DNA from: Argyresthia goedartella
Taxonomy: Eukaryota > Arthropoda > Insecta > Lepidoptera > Argyresthiidae
Direction: 5' to 3'
Assembly (NCBI GenBank): GCA_949825045.1
Contig: OX463827.1
Span: forward strand, 3,928,501 to 3,992,500
DNA: 64,000 bases
A program made the position numbers and the translations under genes. The notes below the pieces were generated by a model. That model had not been told where the DNA came from. It ran no database searches and was given only the letters and a program-made list of their open reading frames with translations. Positions 46,806 to 57,976 of this stretch are shown here, in pieces. Within the stretch, counting starts at the first letter, position 1. Each line of letters starts with the position of its first letter.

Positions 46806-47436
46806 TTCAGCGTTTCGGATGACACCCTAAGCTGTAGGTCCCGGCTACTATCACTACCTGGTAGTGCTCGTAAAACTCCTCCATCAACCCAAGCGTGGTG
46901 GCTTGATCTTACTCGTATCCAGGTAAAGGCTTGGGCACCTCGGTTTTAATGGGCTGCATTTATTATATAATGTAAGATTTTAATTTATAAAATAAAACAG
47001 CACAAAAAAGCATTTGAAACTGAATACTGAATACTAAACAGATACTAGTTCGATATTCCTTTATTGTTGGTATTCACTAATGACGTCAACGTTCCGTTTG
47101 ATCGCTCATACTTATCCAGCCTATTATCCTGGGCTTTCTATCTATCTATCACTACCTGGTAGTGCTCGTAAAACTCCTCCATCAACCCAAGCGTGGTGGC
47201 TTGATCTTACTCGTATCCAGGTAAAGGCTTGTGCACCTCGGGTTTAATGGGCTAGATTTATTATATAATGTAAGATTTTAATTTATAAAATAAAACAGCA
47301 CAAAAAAGCATTTGAAACTGAATACTGAATACTACACAGATACTAGTTCGATATTCCTTTATTGTTGGTATTCACTAATGACGTCAACGTTCCGTTTGAT
47401 CGCTCATACTTATCCAGCCTATTATTATCCTGGGCT
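46806..47436 (+). repeat. LINE 3'-end-like repeat with a 290-bp tandem duplication
   Basis: GTTTCGGATGACACCCTAAG and CTGTAGGTCCCGGCTACTAT open the segment as at 30550. Then 46850-47135 is repeated at 47148-47436 with only a few differences (GGGCACCTCGGTTTTAATGG against GTGCACCTCGGGTTTAATGG), separated by TTCTATCTATCT. Each copy contains CACTACCTGGTAGTG and AATGACGTCAACGTTCCGTT. Confidence 0.85.
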
Positions 47437-47689
47437 ACTGATACCACTCAATCCCTGTCAGGGCTGTCGATCTTTTTTTGCACGTTTTTAATAATATATT
47501 TTGATGTATAGAATATCCTATATGTTGTTTACCTCAAGTGGCACTTCAACTTATAATAACTATACACAAATACTAAAAATTAGAATAAAATAAATATTTA
47601 AGGGGGCTCCCATACAACAAATGTGATATTTTTGCAAAACACACAAAAAAAACAAACGAATTGAGAATCTCCTTTTTCGAAGTCGTTTA
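47437..47689. other. noncoding with a GGTTCC-type scrap
   Basis: AAGGGGGCTCCCATACAACA at 47602 is a phrase also found in the 13.3 and 49.6 kb GGTTCC elements (GGGAGCCCCCTTAAATATTT in the opposite reading). Otherwise nothing recognised. Confidence 0.4.
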
Positions 47690-47835
47690 AAAATGGCCCA
47701 ATTTTGCAATATTATATAATAATTAATACATATTTGTATTAGCTAAACACAACCAATTTTCAAAAGAGATCCAATCTGTAGGATTTTGATCCAATGTAAA
47801 GAGGCAATAAGTGACATATAAAAAAACAAATTCTA
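47690..47835 (+). mobile_element. LINE-A 3' UTR fragment
   Basis: TATTAGCTAAACACAACCAA, TTTTCAAAAGAGATCCAATC and CCAATGTAAAGAGGCAATAA follow the order of the LINE-A tail (TTAGTTAAGCACAACCTATT, AAAAGAGATCTAAAAATAAA, CCAATGTAGAGAAGAGGCAA on the reverse strand at 3640-3760). Confidence 0.55.
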
Positions 47836-48603
47836 TGATTTTTTTTTCACATAACTTTTTTCTTCTCCAAGTACTGAACAAGTTAGTAAATAAATCTAAG
47901 AAAATTCAGAAAACCGCCACAATAGCACAACTCTCGGTCTCCGATATCTTATTTTAATCCAAAGAGTTTTATTTTGTTTCAAATTAATTCGCCCGTCCGG
48001 CCACTGACCCGACACATCTCTCAGGTCGGCGGCGTAGGTTAAAGGTCGGCTGGGTTCGGGGGATGAGAACTGAGCAGTGCTTAATATACCTATCAGTTGT
48101 ACATAATCGATCACAAGATTTTCTGTTTTTTTGACCTTTTTGAAATTGGTTTTCGGGTTCGCTTGGTGATGGTCTGGAATTTTGGACATCGAGCAATTAA
48201 TTGGTCAGACGTGAACAAAATGTATTTATTTGTATGGCTTACATCGTTTATTGAAATTGTTTAGTTCTGAAAAGAATTATTTATGACATTAATACCCTAA
48301 CCTTTTGAAGTAAAAGTCTAACATTCCATTAACTTTTCATACTAATATCTGGATACATTAATTACGTAGATTGGGATGACGTTATAATGGCATCGATAGG
48401 TAGATGATACGATATGTTTATTTTTAAGGATGTTATGGCCTGTTTCAAGAAGTCCCCATAAAATATATGTGGCAGATTAATTTGTTATTTTACATACAAA
48501 AGTTATGATTTATCTGTTCAATAGGGCTTATCGGGACTTCTCGGAACAGGCCCTTAGTCTAACAAATCTCAGTCTGATGAACGAATAAATAACATACATA
48601 TAT
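47836..48603. other. noncoding, no gene supported
   Basis: Overlapping reverse frames of 97 and 70 codons at 47896-48196 have no recognised domain. No repeat landmarks. Confidence 0.4.
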
Positions 48604-48828
48604 TTAATTAGCTGACCATATTTTGCTGAATGACAGTATCCATTATTATGAACAACTTTCCCCAAGAAACATATGGTCGTACACGAAATACATTTTTGGG
48701 TCTCCCCTAGTAACTTGTAATCAGCTGATCGGGTCAATGTACTAAGGTTCGAAAAATATTTTTCATTTGGGACCATATGTTTCATAATGATCGGTGTATC
48801 ACTCCACAAAATATGGTCAGCTAATTAA
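48604..48828. mobile_element. MITE-2 copy 2
   Basis: TTAATTAGCTGACCATATTTT at the left and AAAATATGGTCAGCTAATTAA at the right are perfect inverted repeats with TTAA at both borders. 225 bp, and internal GGGTCAATGTACTAAGG is shared with the copy at 23446. The 93-codon reverse frame over it is a shadow. Confidence 0.85.
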
Positions 48829-49414
48829 ATGTCACCTTCTATAACCTCAAAATCACCTATTCTTAATAAAATTGCGATCGACTGCCAGCCCTAAACTATC
48901 AGACGGGTCGAAGGACCAAAATATTTTGCACACACTAACACCATCTTTTTCTATTTATGCCTCTCTCGCTCCCCCAAATGAGGAACGGTCAGGATTTTCT
49001 TGACAAATTACTTTTTCTCTTTCCTTGTTTACGGAGGTTGAAGCCTCCTTTCGGAGATCCTTTGAGGGCTTAGGGAGCACCCATTGATGTGTACGTAAGT
49101 AGTTTTTCATCTCGTGCCGAATTCAGTTGGCTTGTCTCGGGTTCGGCTAGAGTGAAATTTAAGAGTAGTCGTTTGGACGAGCTGAGGACTCTTTGGAACA
49201 TGAAAGGAGTTCAAATTGAAAATTGTAGTGTGATGGGGGCGAAGCGGCTTCCGTTTCTATTTTCCCAAAATAATGTTATACTCTTATGGAAAGATATCTC
49301 TGAAATATACGTAAAATTATAGAATTTTAAATTCTATAACTACAGTACGTACCTATAGATAAAAATAGTACTTTATCTTAACAGCAGATACTTACAAGTT
49401 TGATACTTCGCTCA
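48829..49414. other. noncoding, no gene recognised
   Basis: Unique-looking. The 77-codon frame at 49089-49322 has no family features. Confidence 0.45.
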
Positions 49415-49818
49415 ACGGTCAAGTGCGGGTCAAACCCGCGCACGAAGGGTTCCGTACCACCGTACAATGGTAGGGATGGTGTGGAGTGAATAGTTTGGAT
49501 TTGACATAGCAAAATGTTGTTTACAAAGTTATTGGTGCGGCTACGTTCACACTCCATGTACCTAACCAGGTGCATTCATAAGTTTGTATGTGGTATTGAA
49601 AGAATGTTTGTATGGGAGCCCCCTTAAATATTTATTTTATTCTGTTTTTTAGTATTTGTTGTTATAGCGGCAACAGAAATACATCATCTGTGAAATTTTC
49701 AACTGTCTTACTATCACGGTTCATGAGATACAGCCTGGTGACAGACAGACAGACGGACGGACAGCGGAGGCTTAGTAATAGGGTCCCGTTTGAAACCCTT
49801 CGGGTACGGAACCCTGAA
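49415..49818. mobile_element. GGTTCC-family element, well preserved
   Basis: Left end GGTCAAGTGCGGGTCAAACC, CGCACGAAGGGTTCCGTACC; right end GACAGACAGACAGACGGACG, GGCTTAGTAATAGGGTCCCG, CGGGTACGGAACCC. The body (GGATTTGACATAGCAAAATG, GGGAGCCCCCTTAAATATTT, AAATACATCATCTGTGAAAT) matches 13094-13503 with few changes. No coding content. Confidence 0.8.
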
Positions 49819-50319
49819 GAATAAAACTTGTATCATTCCAAGCAACAAATTGTATACTGGGCCGCCGACTGAACAAGTAGTTTCAGACTTGACCGTGTTC
49901 GTCTTTCTTCTGTATCGGCATTGGGTTTGTTTACCTAAAACTTCGCAAGCGTAATTTGGGAGCGATTTTTATTAACTTTTACCTCCCAAGTAGAAAACTT
50001 TCGCGTATTGGCGTTTTTCGCTCCACCAAAGGCCTTTTGCCGAGTTTTATCGTTTATTAATTCATGAATATACTTCGGCTTTGGTTAGTGAGTTTACTTT
50101 TAATTTTGTTTGTATGGCGGCTTAATGACAGGGGCGGAAAATTGACTAAATGGCTCAATGCTTGAAAGACATTTTTGGAACAAGGCAGTAAAGCACGATA
50201 TCTATATGATTAATAAAGAAGGTAGGGTAGGTGCGCAGGTAAAATCTATTTATAGTATATATCCAACCTTTTTTAATAATAGCCGTTTTTGTGCAAAGGT
50301 TTTCGTACCATAAATTTTC
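49819..50319. other. noncoding, no gene recognised
   Basis: No repeat landmark or supported frame. Confidence 0.45.
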
Positions 50320-50640
50320 AAAGCCACGTTTTAATAATGCTACGGCAACGAGCTTATCTCAAACAAGAGATTTTCTCCAGCAAACCATGGTTGGATAGGA
50401 GAAGTAGTTCGTGCGGGGACAGAACTATGCGTACAAATAAATACAAACTATATACATATCGATGTATATGTAAAACCCTAACTACTGTATACCTATATGA
50501 ATACCTGTGGATAGAGATATATATACATATACTGTACTACCCATATTTTTTTTATTATCGACACGAATATCCCTTTATATTTTTTAATATATTTATATCT
50601 AAGTAATGAAAAACGAAAATAAAACTTCCTACTCGTAGAT
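50320..50640 (-). mobile_element. LINE-B-type 3' UTR remnant
   Basis: CAACGAGCTTATCTCAAACA / AGAGATTTTCTCCAGCAAAC is the reverse of the LINE-B hairpin phrase, followed by GGATAGGAGAAGTAGTTCGT (equivalent to the GACAGG.. segment) and an AT-rich UTR. The ORF end is no longer readable. Confidence 0.55.
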
Positions 50641-51065
50641 ATTTATTACCTTTGCCGACAGGGCTCTCAAGTTTTTAAAAATAGTAAAATCCACTATCTG
50701 TTTAACTCAGTATATCTATAAGTCCATTTTGTAATTATGTCATTCAAAACTTTCCAGTTACAAAAGCTACATTTTGCTTGTCTGTTTGTTTGAACACTCG
50801 AGTTGGTTAACATTGAGCTCTGTCCACCCACGCGGGTCGCACCGTGAAGGTATAGCTCTCACAAGGTCAGTTGGTTTTAATAATTATACACGGCTTATTA
50901 TTTATCTTTTAATTATGCAGGCTGTATATCCACATTATAATGTGTACTTGTAAAATTATGCCGGAATATAAATGCGAACGGCACAAACATATGTATATAC
51001 ATCTAACACTTACTTGGTACTCATATTTACTTGCCGAGCTATCGTGAGAAAATAACGATTTATCT
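50641..51065. other. noncoding, no gene recognised
   Basis: AT-rich, no repeat landmark. Confidence 0.45.
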
Positions 51066-51219
51066 GGCGCATACAATGCTTCTGGCCCTGTGGGAATCAG
51101 AAACAGCGACGTCACATCGAAGACCTGTAGATTTTTTCCTCACCAGCCGGGAATCGAACCCGGGTCTTCTAGCTTGGGAGACAGAGCCTCGGAACGCAAC
51201 GCTACAGGGGAAGTCGCCA
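51066..51219 (-). repeat. SINE-A copy, diverged
   Basis: Reverse strand: head around GTAGCGTTGCGTTCCG with B box GGTTCGATTCC, body with CGATGTGACGTCGCTGTTTC, and tail fragment GGCCAGAAGCATTGTATG. Boundaries approximate. Confidence 0.75.
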
Positions 51220-51402
51220 TAGGCATGGGTACAGGAACTTTGTCAAGCCAAATGCAGCAACGTATAACTGTTTAAAAACGTGGCCTCAATTTCGCTTGTG
51301 TAACCCCGTATAGAAAAAGGGGTGACGCTGTGTGATAGAGATGAATATAGCATAGCGCCTTATCTCATACAAGACACAAATGCGCCCACAGTTCACAAAA
51401 CC

Positions 51403-52064
51403 TAAGGCGATACCAAAAAAAAATTGGGCTATTTTCGAATCCATTTACGTAATCTACAGATTTGATTTTTGAGTTAACCTTTATTGGGTATTTGATTAAG
51501 ATTCTCACTTAAGGAAAACGCGATCGATTGTAGAATTTAATTACGAAGAAACCTCTAAATTGTTTTATTTTACTGTAATTCTGAAATCCTAACTTATTTT
51601 ATTGCGGAATTGCATTAAAAATGTGGATATTATGTATTGGTAAACGCTCTTTGATTTTTTTTTTGACAAAATAGCGTAGTTTATTTTTGAACAATTTTTA
51701 CTACTACTGCTTCTTTTATGGAAGTAATTAACGCTGTCACTTTCATTTACAATCGTATTTTTTTTTACAGATTTTATTTTTGATTTAATCTTTATTGAGT
51801 ATTTGATTAAGATTCTCACTAAAGGAAAACGCGATTTTCGATTGTAGAATTTAATTACGAAAAAACCTCTAAATTGTGGTATTTTACTGTAATTCTGAAA
51901 TCCTAACTTATTTTATTGCGGAATTGCATTAAAAATGTGGATATTATGTTTTGGTAAACGCTCTTTGTTTTTTTTTTTTTTACCAAATACCGTAGTTTAT
52001 TTTTGAACAACGCTGTCACTTTCATTTACATTCGTATTTTTTTATTTTTTTTGGTATCACCTTA
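51403..52064. mobile_element. TIR element with internal tandem duplication
   Basis: TAAGGCGATACCAAAAAAAA at the left and TTTTTTTTGGTATCACCTTA at the right are inverted repeats with one difference. TA at both outer ends would fit a mariner-type TA target duplication. Inside, about 311 bp (51456-51766) is repeated at 51767-52045 (TTGATTAAGATTCTCACT, TTATTTTATTGCGGAATTGC in both); the second unit lacks about 35 bases present in the first. No transposase. Confidence 0.8.
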
Positions 52065-53063
52065 AAGGGATAGCCCTTCATATCGTCAGAATCGAACTTT
52101 TGAACTTATTTATCTGCTGTTGAAAAGAAGTTCCAAGTTAAATAAATTTGTGTATCAATTTTGGGATCTTTTTCTAGATCTTGTGTGAAACACGCTATTG
52201 GAGGAATTTCACTCGGTAGAAAGAATTATTGAAGTAAGATCTAAATTTACACTTTTGGGGTCGCATACAGACTTCAAAAATATTAATTTAGATGGGTTTT
52301 AACAATACCTTAATTATAATTTTAGTAAATTTTGAATTTATTAAAACCGACTTTTTCTGAAATTGCCCCGATTCGGTCCCCCTAACACTGCAGGTCTTCC
52401 CGCCTGGAGGAACAGGGATATATCGCCTCAACATAAATTCACCACGTCATGCGCACAGGCAGTATCCTATCCTATTATCTGTGGTCATACCATTGACAGT
52501 TCACACCATACGTCACCGAATCAATCGAGCTGCAATCTGAATGTGAAAGGTCGACGATCCGTGTGTTGCGCGTTTTGGAATATTTGAATTTGGAATTACA
52601 CCCTTATTGGTGCAGATCCATTCACATGCTTACGTTGGTTCTACTGTGAAGGAAGCAGGAATAACTACGTATCGAGGAAGTATGCGATTCGAACTGTGAG
52701 TAACTCTTATGTACAATGACATATTGTTAATTTTATCTGAACTCGAGCTCCTTTTCACTCTGGTATTTATTCCTGCTTGGCCCATAGATATGCACAACTG
52801 GCAACTCAAAGTTTAACGGGCACTTAAAATCGTGTTGTCAATGTCATTTGCTGGGGAAATGACAGCGCGACCAACAGTCTTGAACATACGGACTCTTGTT
52901 CACATGAACTATCCAATTTTTTTACGTTTTTTCTGTTTTACAATTTGACGTTGATTGTGGGTCGCATGGAGAATACTGCCCGGTATAAATATAAATAATG
53001 TATTTCTTACTATTTCGATGTTTGCTTGGGATTTAAGTAAACAGGCACAATTCTACCTTATTT
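52065..53063. other. mostly unique noncoding DNA
   Basis: No repeat landmark. The 74-codon frame at 52363-52587 has no recognised features. Confidence 0.45.
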
Positions 53064-53340
53064 GGGGTTCCGTAACCGAAGAGTGGCAAACGAGACCCTT
53101 TTACTTACTTTTTCTGTCTGTCTATCTGTCTGTATCTCATAAACCGTAATTATAGGTAGATTTGAAATTTTGAATAGCATGTGATTTATAAGGAAATATT
53201 GCAGCTGTAAAAAAAAAATTGAACCACACGCGTTATAAAAATTTAAAATAGACTCCCATGCAAGAGCGTTGGTTTTATTATCTTGTGCGATGGTAGGGAA
53301 CCCTTCGTCGGCGTATCCGACTCGCACTTGACCTATTTTT
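53064..53340. mobile_element. GGTTCC-family element, short form
   Basis: GGGGTTCCGTAACCGAAGAG and GGCAAACGAGACCC at the left, CTGTCTGTCTATCTGTCTG inside, AGGGAACCCTTCGTCGGCG and CCGACTCGCACTTGACC at the right. About 275 bp, apparently complete. Confidence 0.7.
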
Positions 53341-53643
53341 TACTATCTTTTCAAGGGCAGAGGGCCCGCTGGCACAGACCTTCAGTTATTTGTGGTGTCA
53401 CATTTTCATCCTTAGGTTGAAAGTCACGTGGGCAGGTAACAAAACCTAATCCGGTTAATCTTTGGGTGAGTTTGACATTGGTTTTACTGGTGACAAACAC
53501 TATGGTTTTATGTGGTTTGGTTCAACCGCAAAACCAAAGTCCAGTTTGTATAATATTACTTACTTACCTACCTACTTATAACATTGACAATATTTTCTGA
53601 TCAGTTTTTCTATCGTCTTGTTTGATCCAATTTGTGATGGGAA
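53341..53643. other. noncoding, no gene recognised
   Basis: No repeat landmark. Confidence 0.4.
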
Positions 53644-53876
53644 ATATTAAACTGCACATCAATAAAACTGATATATACCGATTTTCACAACAAATATCAG
53701 GGAAAAATACTGCGGTAACTTAGGTGTAGGGTAAAGGGGGTAAGCGAAGCGATGCCCCCTTTATCCTTCGTATTGGGTTGAACATGTAAGAACAACAAAT
53801 ATAGTTAAAACATAAAAAGTGTTTTGCTGATTCTTTTTTGCTGTGAAAATCAGTATTTTTGTTGTGCGATTAAATA
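53644..53876. mobile_element. MITE-3 copy 2
   Basis: Inverted ends around GCACATCAATAAAACTGAT and ATCAGTATTTTTGTTGTGCG. The interior GGTAAAGGGGGTAAGCGAAG, GCGATGCCCCCTTTATCC is the reverse of 24655-24913. Confidence 0.8.
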
Positions 53877-53960
53877 CTAGCCATTTGTAATTGATTTATT
53901 TATTGCTCTACCTTTAGTGCGTTTGCCACCCCGCAAGAGAAACGGTGTCCCGCCATCTTT

Positions 53961-54295
53961 TTGTTACGTTTAATTACAAAACATGTAAAATCGAATGCCC
54001 GAGGTTCTATGAGAGTTCGTATGAGTCTTATATACAAATATTTAAAGTGTGAATTTGTTAAATCTAATCCTGAGCTTTTCGTAAAACCTCAAGAATATTT
54101 TTCGAGGATCACAAGTAACTCTGACAGGCTTGTCTTCAATCACACACCGAGAACAGCATTGTATCTAAAAAACTGTTAGTATGTGTAATAGTTTATAATA
54201 AAATACCCAATGACATAAAAACGATACCGTTCAACTGCTTTGGAAGTAAATTATTCAATTGGCTTCTGCAAAACCGTTTTTTTTCTTTAAGATAA
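53961..54295 (+). pseudogene. LINE RT ORF C-terminus, frameshifted (LINE-A-like)
   Basis: First frame: SLIYKYLKCEFVKSNPELFV to TPRTALYLKNC, then a stop at 54177. The next frame continues VYNKIPNDIKTIPFNCFGS, KLFNWLLQNRFFSLR and stop. The order parallels the LINE-A ORF end (SQFIFENIMYVRKNL..., YYNKIPLEILKLPLEQFKK), so a frameshift near 54177 broke one ORF. The 5' boundary is unclear. Confidence 0.65.
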
Positions 54296-54308
54296 TTTAT
54301 TAACCATA

Positions 54309-54733
54309 ATAGTAGTTTATGTGACTGCTACATAATGGAGGGCATTAATACTCGAGAGAGGGTTTATATCACTCGAGAGTTTTAATGCCTAATTATGTAC
54401 AGATACATATACTAGATTATCTAGACACATATCATAAGCTCTCTTTGATGTGTTCAGGAACCGCATGTTTGACCGGCATTGTGGCATTGAGTTGTTTAGC
54501 TTGTTCTGTAGTACCAACTTCACAGACAAAGTAGGAGCGGCACGCAGGCGGGCGTCGGCGTTCGAAATTTGAATGTCATGATATTTAGAAAATTTACACA
54601 TTATGTTCATAATGTTCAATATTCAGATAGGAAATGAGTTTTTACCGAGTAGTTTAACTGCTTGCTTAAGCTGATCGTAACGTGCGGTTTTTGTACGCAG
54701 TAAAGAGGGTTTATGAGACGTGTGTAGGTAAAA
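54309..54733 (+). mobile_element. MITE-1 copy 3
   Basis: Starts TAGTAGTTTATGTGACTGC, then ACATAATGGAGGGCATTAAT with two ACTCGAGAG phrases. Inner inverted repeats are TTATCTAGACACATATCATA and TTATGAGACGTGTGTAGGTA. Contains GGCGTCGGCGTTCGAAATTT. Confidence 0.8.
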
Positions 54734-54944
54734 TACATTATATACATTATATACATTATATTGATCTTTGCTATAGTAGTTACCATGTTTTAATGATTGA
54801 TTGATATAATACTGATGTAATGTAATAATAATAAAGACTAGTATTAATAAAAATCCTTGCTACAATTTGATGGCTGAATAAGGCTTTCTTTGTATATTCT
54901 TTATACTCACCCTCATTATTGAAAATAAATGTCTTATTTCTTTC

Positions 54945-54992
54945 TCGGTCCGCCGGGATTTGAACCATGAACCCAGTGAAGCAATACATTGA
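54945..54992 (-). repeat. tRNA-like fragment (B box)
   Basis: Reverse strand reads CACTGGGTTCATGGTTCAAA then TCCCGGCGGACCG: a B box GGTTCAAATCC in a T-arm-like setting. No convincing A box or acceptor stem; most likely a truncated tRNA-derived repeat. Confidence 0.45.
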
Positions 54993-55406
54993 CCAGCCTC
55001 AGAAGTTTTCAAGTACAGATCTAATGACTGTAATAAGTTCGACTAATAAATCATATTATGACTACGAGTTTAATGTTACGTGATCCCATTATTCTGTTTC
55101 GAGGCAAAAAAAAACACACACTTCAGAAGGTCAAGATATCGTTACTGATTCATTCGGCCCTGATAATGAAGTATTACAAGCCGTATTCATACTAATCACG
55201 ATATTTGGACATGCGCTGCACGTACCTCGTATTTACCAGGCTTTGGCTTAGCAAGCAAGCTTAGTGTACAATAATCCGCCGGACGAGGTGAAGAGAGTCT
55301 TTGGCAGAATTCAAGCGTTGGCAGGAAGAAATAGTCAAAGTCAGGGGCATTTATTTGCAAATGTTTAGGATGTTAGGTAATAGGATATGTTAAATTGATT
55401 AGTCAT
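54993..55406. other. noncoding, no gene recognised
   Basis: No repeat landmark. Confidence 0.4.
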
Positions 55407-56180
55407 CTAATGACCCTCCTGTTGACATGTCATCATCATGCTCAGCTCACAGCATTCCACTGCTGGGTACAGGCCTCTTCTCTCCCAACCCCTACGGTCC
55501 TGTGCCAACAGCATCCATTGAGATCCTGTCGTCGTTAGTATATCGTCGGACCATCGGGCTGGTGGTCTGCCCACTGGCCTTGTCGCTCCCTTTGGCCACC
55601 ACTCTGTGACTGCTTTGGTCAACCGTCTGTCATCCCGTCTAGCTAAGTGTCCCGCCCATATCCAACTCAGTCCCGTTGTCCGCTTACTTTCGTCTACCGT
55701 CGAATTTCGAAGTTTTGCACGCGGTCAACGAGAGATACCTAACATGGAACGTTCCATAGCTCGTTCGGCCACCTTGATTTTGATAGTTTGCCTAGTGAGC
55801 GTCCATGTTTCGGTTCCATAGTTAAGGATAAGCAAGACACATTGGTTATATAACTTAGTCTTAAGGCATTGTGGTAGTTTGGACATAAAGACTTCGTCTA
55901 GTTTCCCGAAGCACCCTAAGCTGACGCATCTGTTGATCTCCTTTACCTGTGCATCTCGGTCAAAGGATAAACGATGTCCAAGATAGACGTACTCGCTGAC
56001 CACCTGTACAGTGTCGGTGCCAACAATTATGATCGGTGCATTTAAAGAGCGATTCGTCACAATCTTGTTCTTGGACATGTCCATCCTGAGGCCGACTTCC
56101 AGGGAAGCTTCATGTAGTTCTGCGAGCATATGTTGGAGATCGACGCGACGAGAATGAATCATCCGCGAACCTGACCTGTA
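55407..56180 (-). pseudogene. RTE/BovB-like reverse transcriptase, 3' part, frameshifted
   Basis: On the reverse strand a FADD remnant lies at about 56157-56168, then a frame with DLQHMLAELHEASLEVGLRM, YVYLGHRLSFDRDAQVKEI and LNYGTETWTLTRQTIKIKVA, as in the palm and thumb of RTE/BovB-type LINEs. After MERSMLGISR (55725) the frame shifts at least once through a segment reading RTKVSGQRD. It resumes as TKAVTEWWPKGATRPVGRPP with ARWSDDI and LLAQDRRGWERR, the standard RTE C-terminus. N-terminal endonuclease and most RT motifs are absent. Confidence 0.85.
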
Positions 56181-57540
56181 CTTACCTAAATAATTTATTT
56201 ACCTGTTGACCTAATTTATTTATTTGATTATTACGATTTTTATTATATCCTTTGGCATTTTGATATTTGGGTGATCATAATACGTACTATTGACATAGCT
56301 GTTCTGACTGACGTGTAATGTGCAATTATCGATAAATGATCTTATCTTATCTTAGATAAGTTTTCATACAATCCATTTTTGGATATGTCCGATTAAAAAG
56401 TTAGAAATGTGGTATTCTAACTAAACGAACTAAACTTATAAAGAAACAAGTTAAAATTTTAACAGCAAACTTTATATATTGGAACTGTTTAGTTTACCTA
56501 CTTGTTTTTCAGGAAGTAAGGCGTTTTTAGAAAAAAGTTTAACGCTCTTAAATAACCCAATATACTGTAATGTCGATATAACCTTAATTCGAAAAATAGT
56601 TTCGTGAACGGCAAGTCGGCAATCGAGGAAGACGTTACGAATTTATATCATATCGTTTCGGTACGGTAATGTTGACATTCTGACCACTTCCAGGCTCTTT
56701 TAGTTTGTAGGTTGAATAAAGATTGACTTGTCTAACCGTTTTCGGTATAGATCTATATTGGTTTAAAAGTCTCAATATACTAAGATATACAATATACTAA
56801 TAACTAAGACTCCATAATAGGGCTGGGCTTATTTTATTATATTCAAGACAGAATAAGTCAGATATTATGTGACTTACATCTAGCATAATTTTAGCATAAT
56901 GTTAGGCTTTAAATATATAGGTAATGTATTGCTCTCCAACATATGGTAGCAACGAAATTGTAGCGATAAATTCTTCTTGGCAAGGACAAAAGTGTATTGC
57001 CATGGCAACGCGTTAAGGGGCGGACTCCCACGCTTTTTCTCGCCTAATATTATCTCTGTAACGGCCCATAAAAGTCAAGAACGCTTACTGCACAAATTGT
57101 GGTTACATACGTTCCATTCTACGCGGAGTACCGAAAAAGCCTTGTTACGCTCCGTTCATATATATCTAAATGGATAAGGAGATCCATTTGGAAAAACTGT
57201 ATGATAGTAAGATATATTTGTGTCTGTATGTTAAGGCCTGAATTATATAAAGCGCGTTAGCACTGTTCACGAGTCAACTTTGACAAAGATTTTTACGCTA
57301 ATTTGCATTAAAATTTTCAGCCCTTATTTAATAATAATTAAATTGGACTTCTTACTGAACAGGTATCTATTTACTAAATTATATTCACAGAGATCTTAAA
57401 ATAGGACATCGAACTATACTAAATGCTGCTAATAAACTGCTAAACGATTCAAAACCGTTGGAAATTGTGAATACATATTCACAATTCCACTGTTGCGAAC
57501 ACCGTTGGTTTATGAAGTCACAATATGTATAAATATATAA
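56181..57540. other. noncoding, no gene recognised
   Basis: AT-rich. A GATCTTATCTTATCTTAGATAAG mini-palindrome lies near 56339. No other landmarks. Confidence 0.45.
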
Positions 57541-57976
57541 TAATAGTTTATGTGACTGCTACATAATGGATGGCATCAACACTCGAGAGTTTTAATGCCT
57601 AATTATGTACAGTTACATACACTATTTTATCTACACACATATCATAAGCTCTCTTTGATGTGTTCAGGAACCGCATGTTTGACCGGCATTGTGGCTCTGT
57701 CGTTGTTTAGCTTGTTCCGTAGCACCAACTTCGGGCGCCAGCGTTCGAAATTTGAATGTCAGTACCAACTTCACAGACAAACTAGGGGCGGCACGAGGCG
57801 GGCGTCGGCGTTCGAAATTTGAATGTCATAATGTGTAGAAAAACTACACATTATGGTCATAATGTGTAATTTTTGAGATAAGAAATGAGTTTTTACCAAG
57901 TAGTTTAACATTATGCTGATCGTAACGTGCGGTTTTTGTACGCAGTAAAGAGGGTTTATGATACGTGTGTAGATAA
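57541..57976 (+). mobile_element. MITE-1 copy 4
   Basis: TAATAGTTTATGTGACTGC start, ACATAATGGATGGCATCAAC, ACTCGAGAGTTTTAATGCC, inner inverted repeats TTTATCTACACACATATCAT and TTATGATACGTGTGTAGATA. Contains a partial internal duplication of the GTACCAACTTC...GCGTTCGAAATTTGAATGTC segment (about 57721-57760 and 57762-57828), and the palindrome ACACATTATGGTCATAATGT. Confidence 0.85.

Noticed and set aside
47896..48196. 97-codon reverse ORF as a host exon
   Set aside because: A second overlapping frame is equally open and no recognised domain or good splice signals were found.
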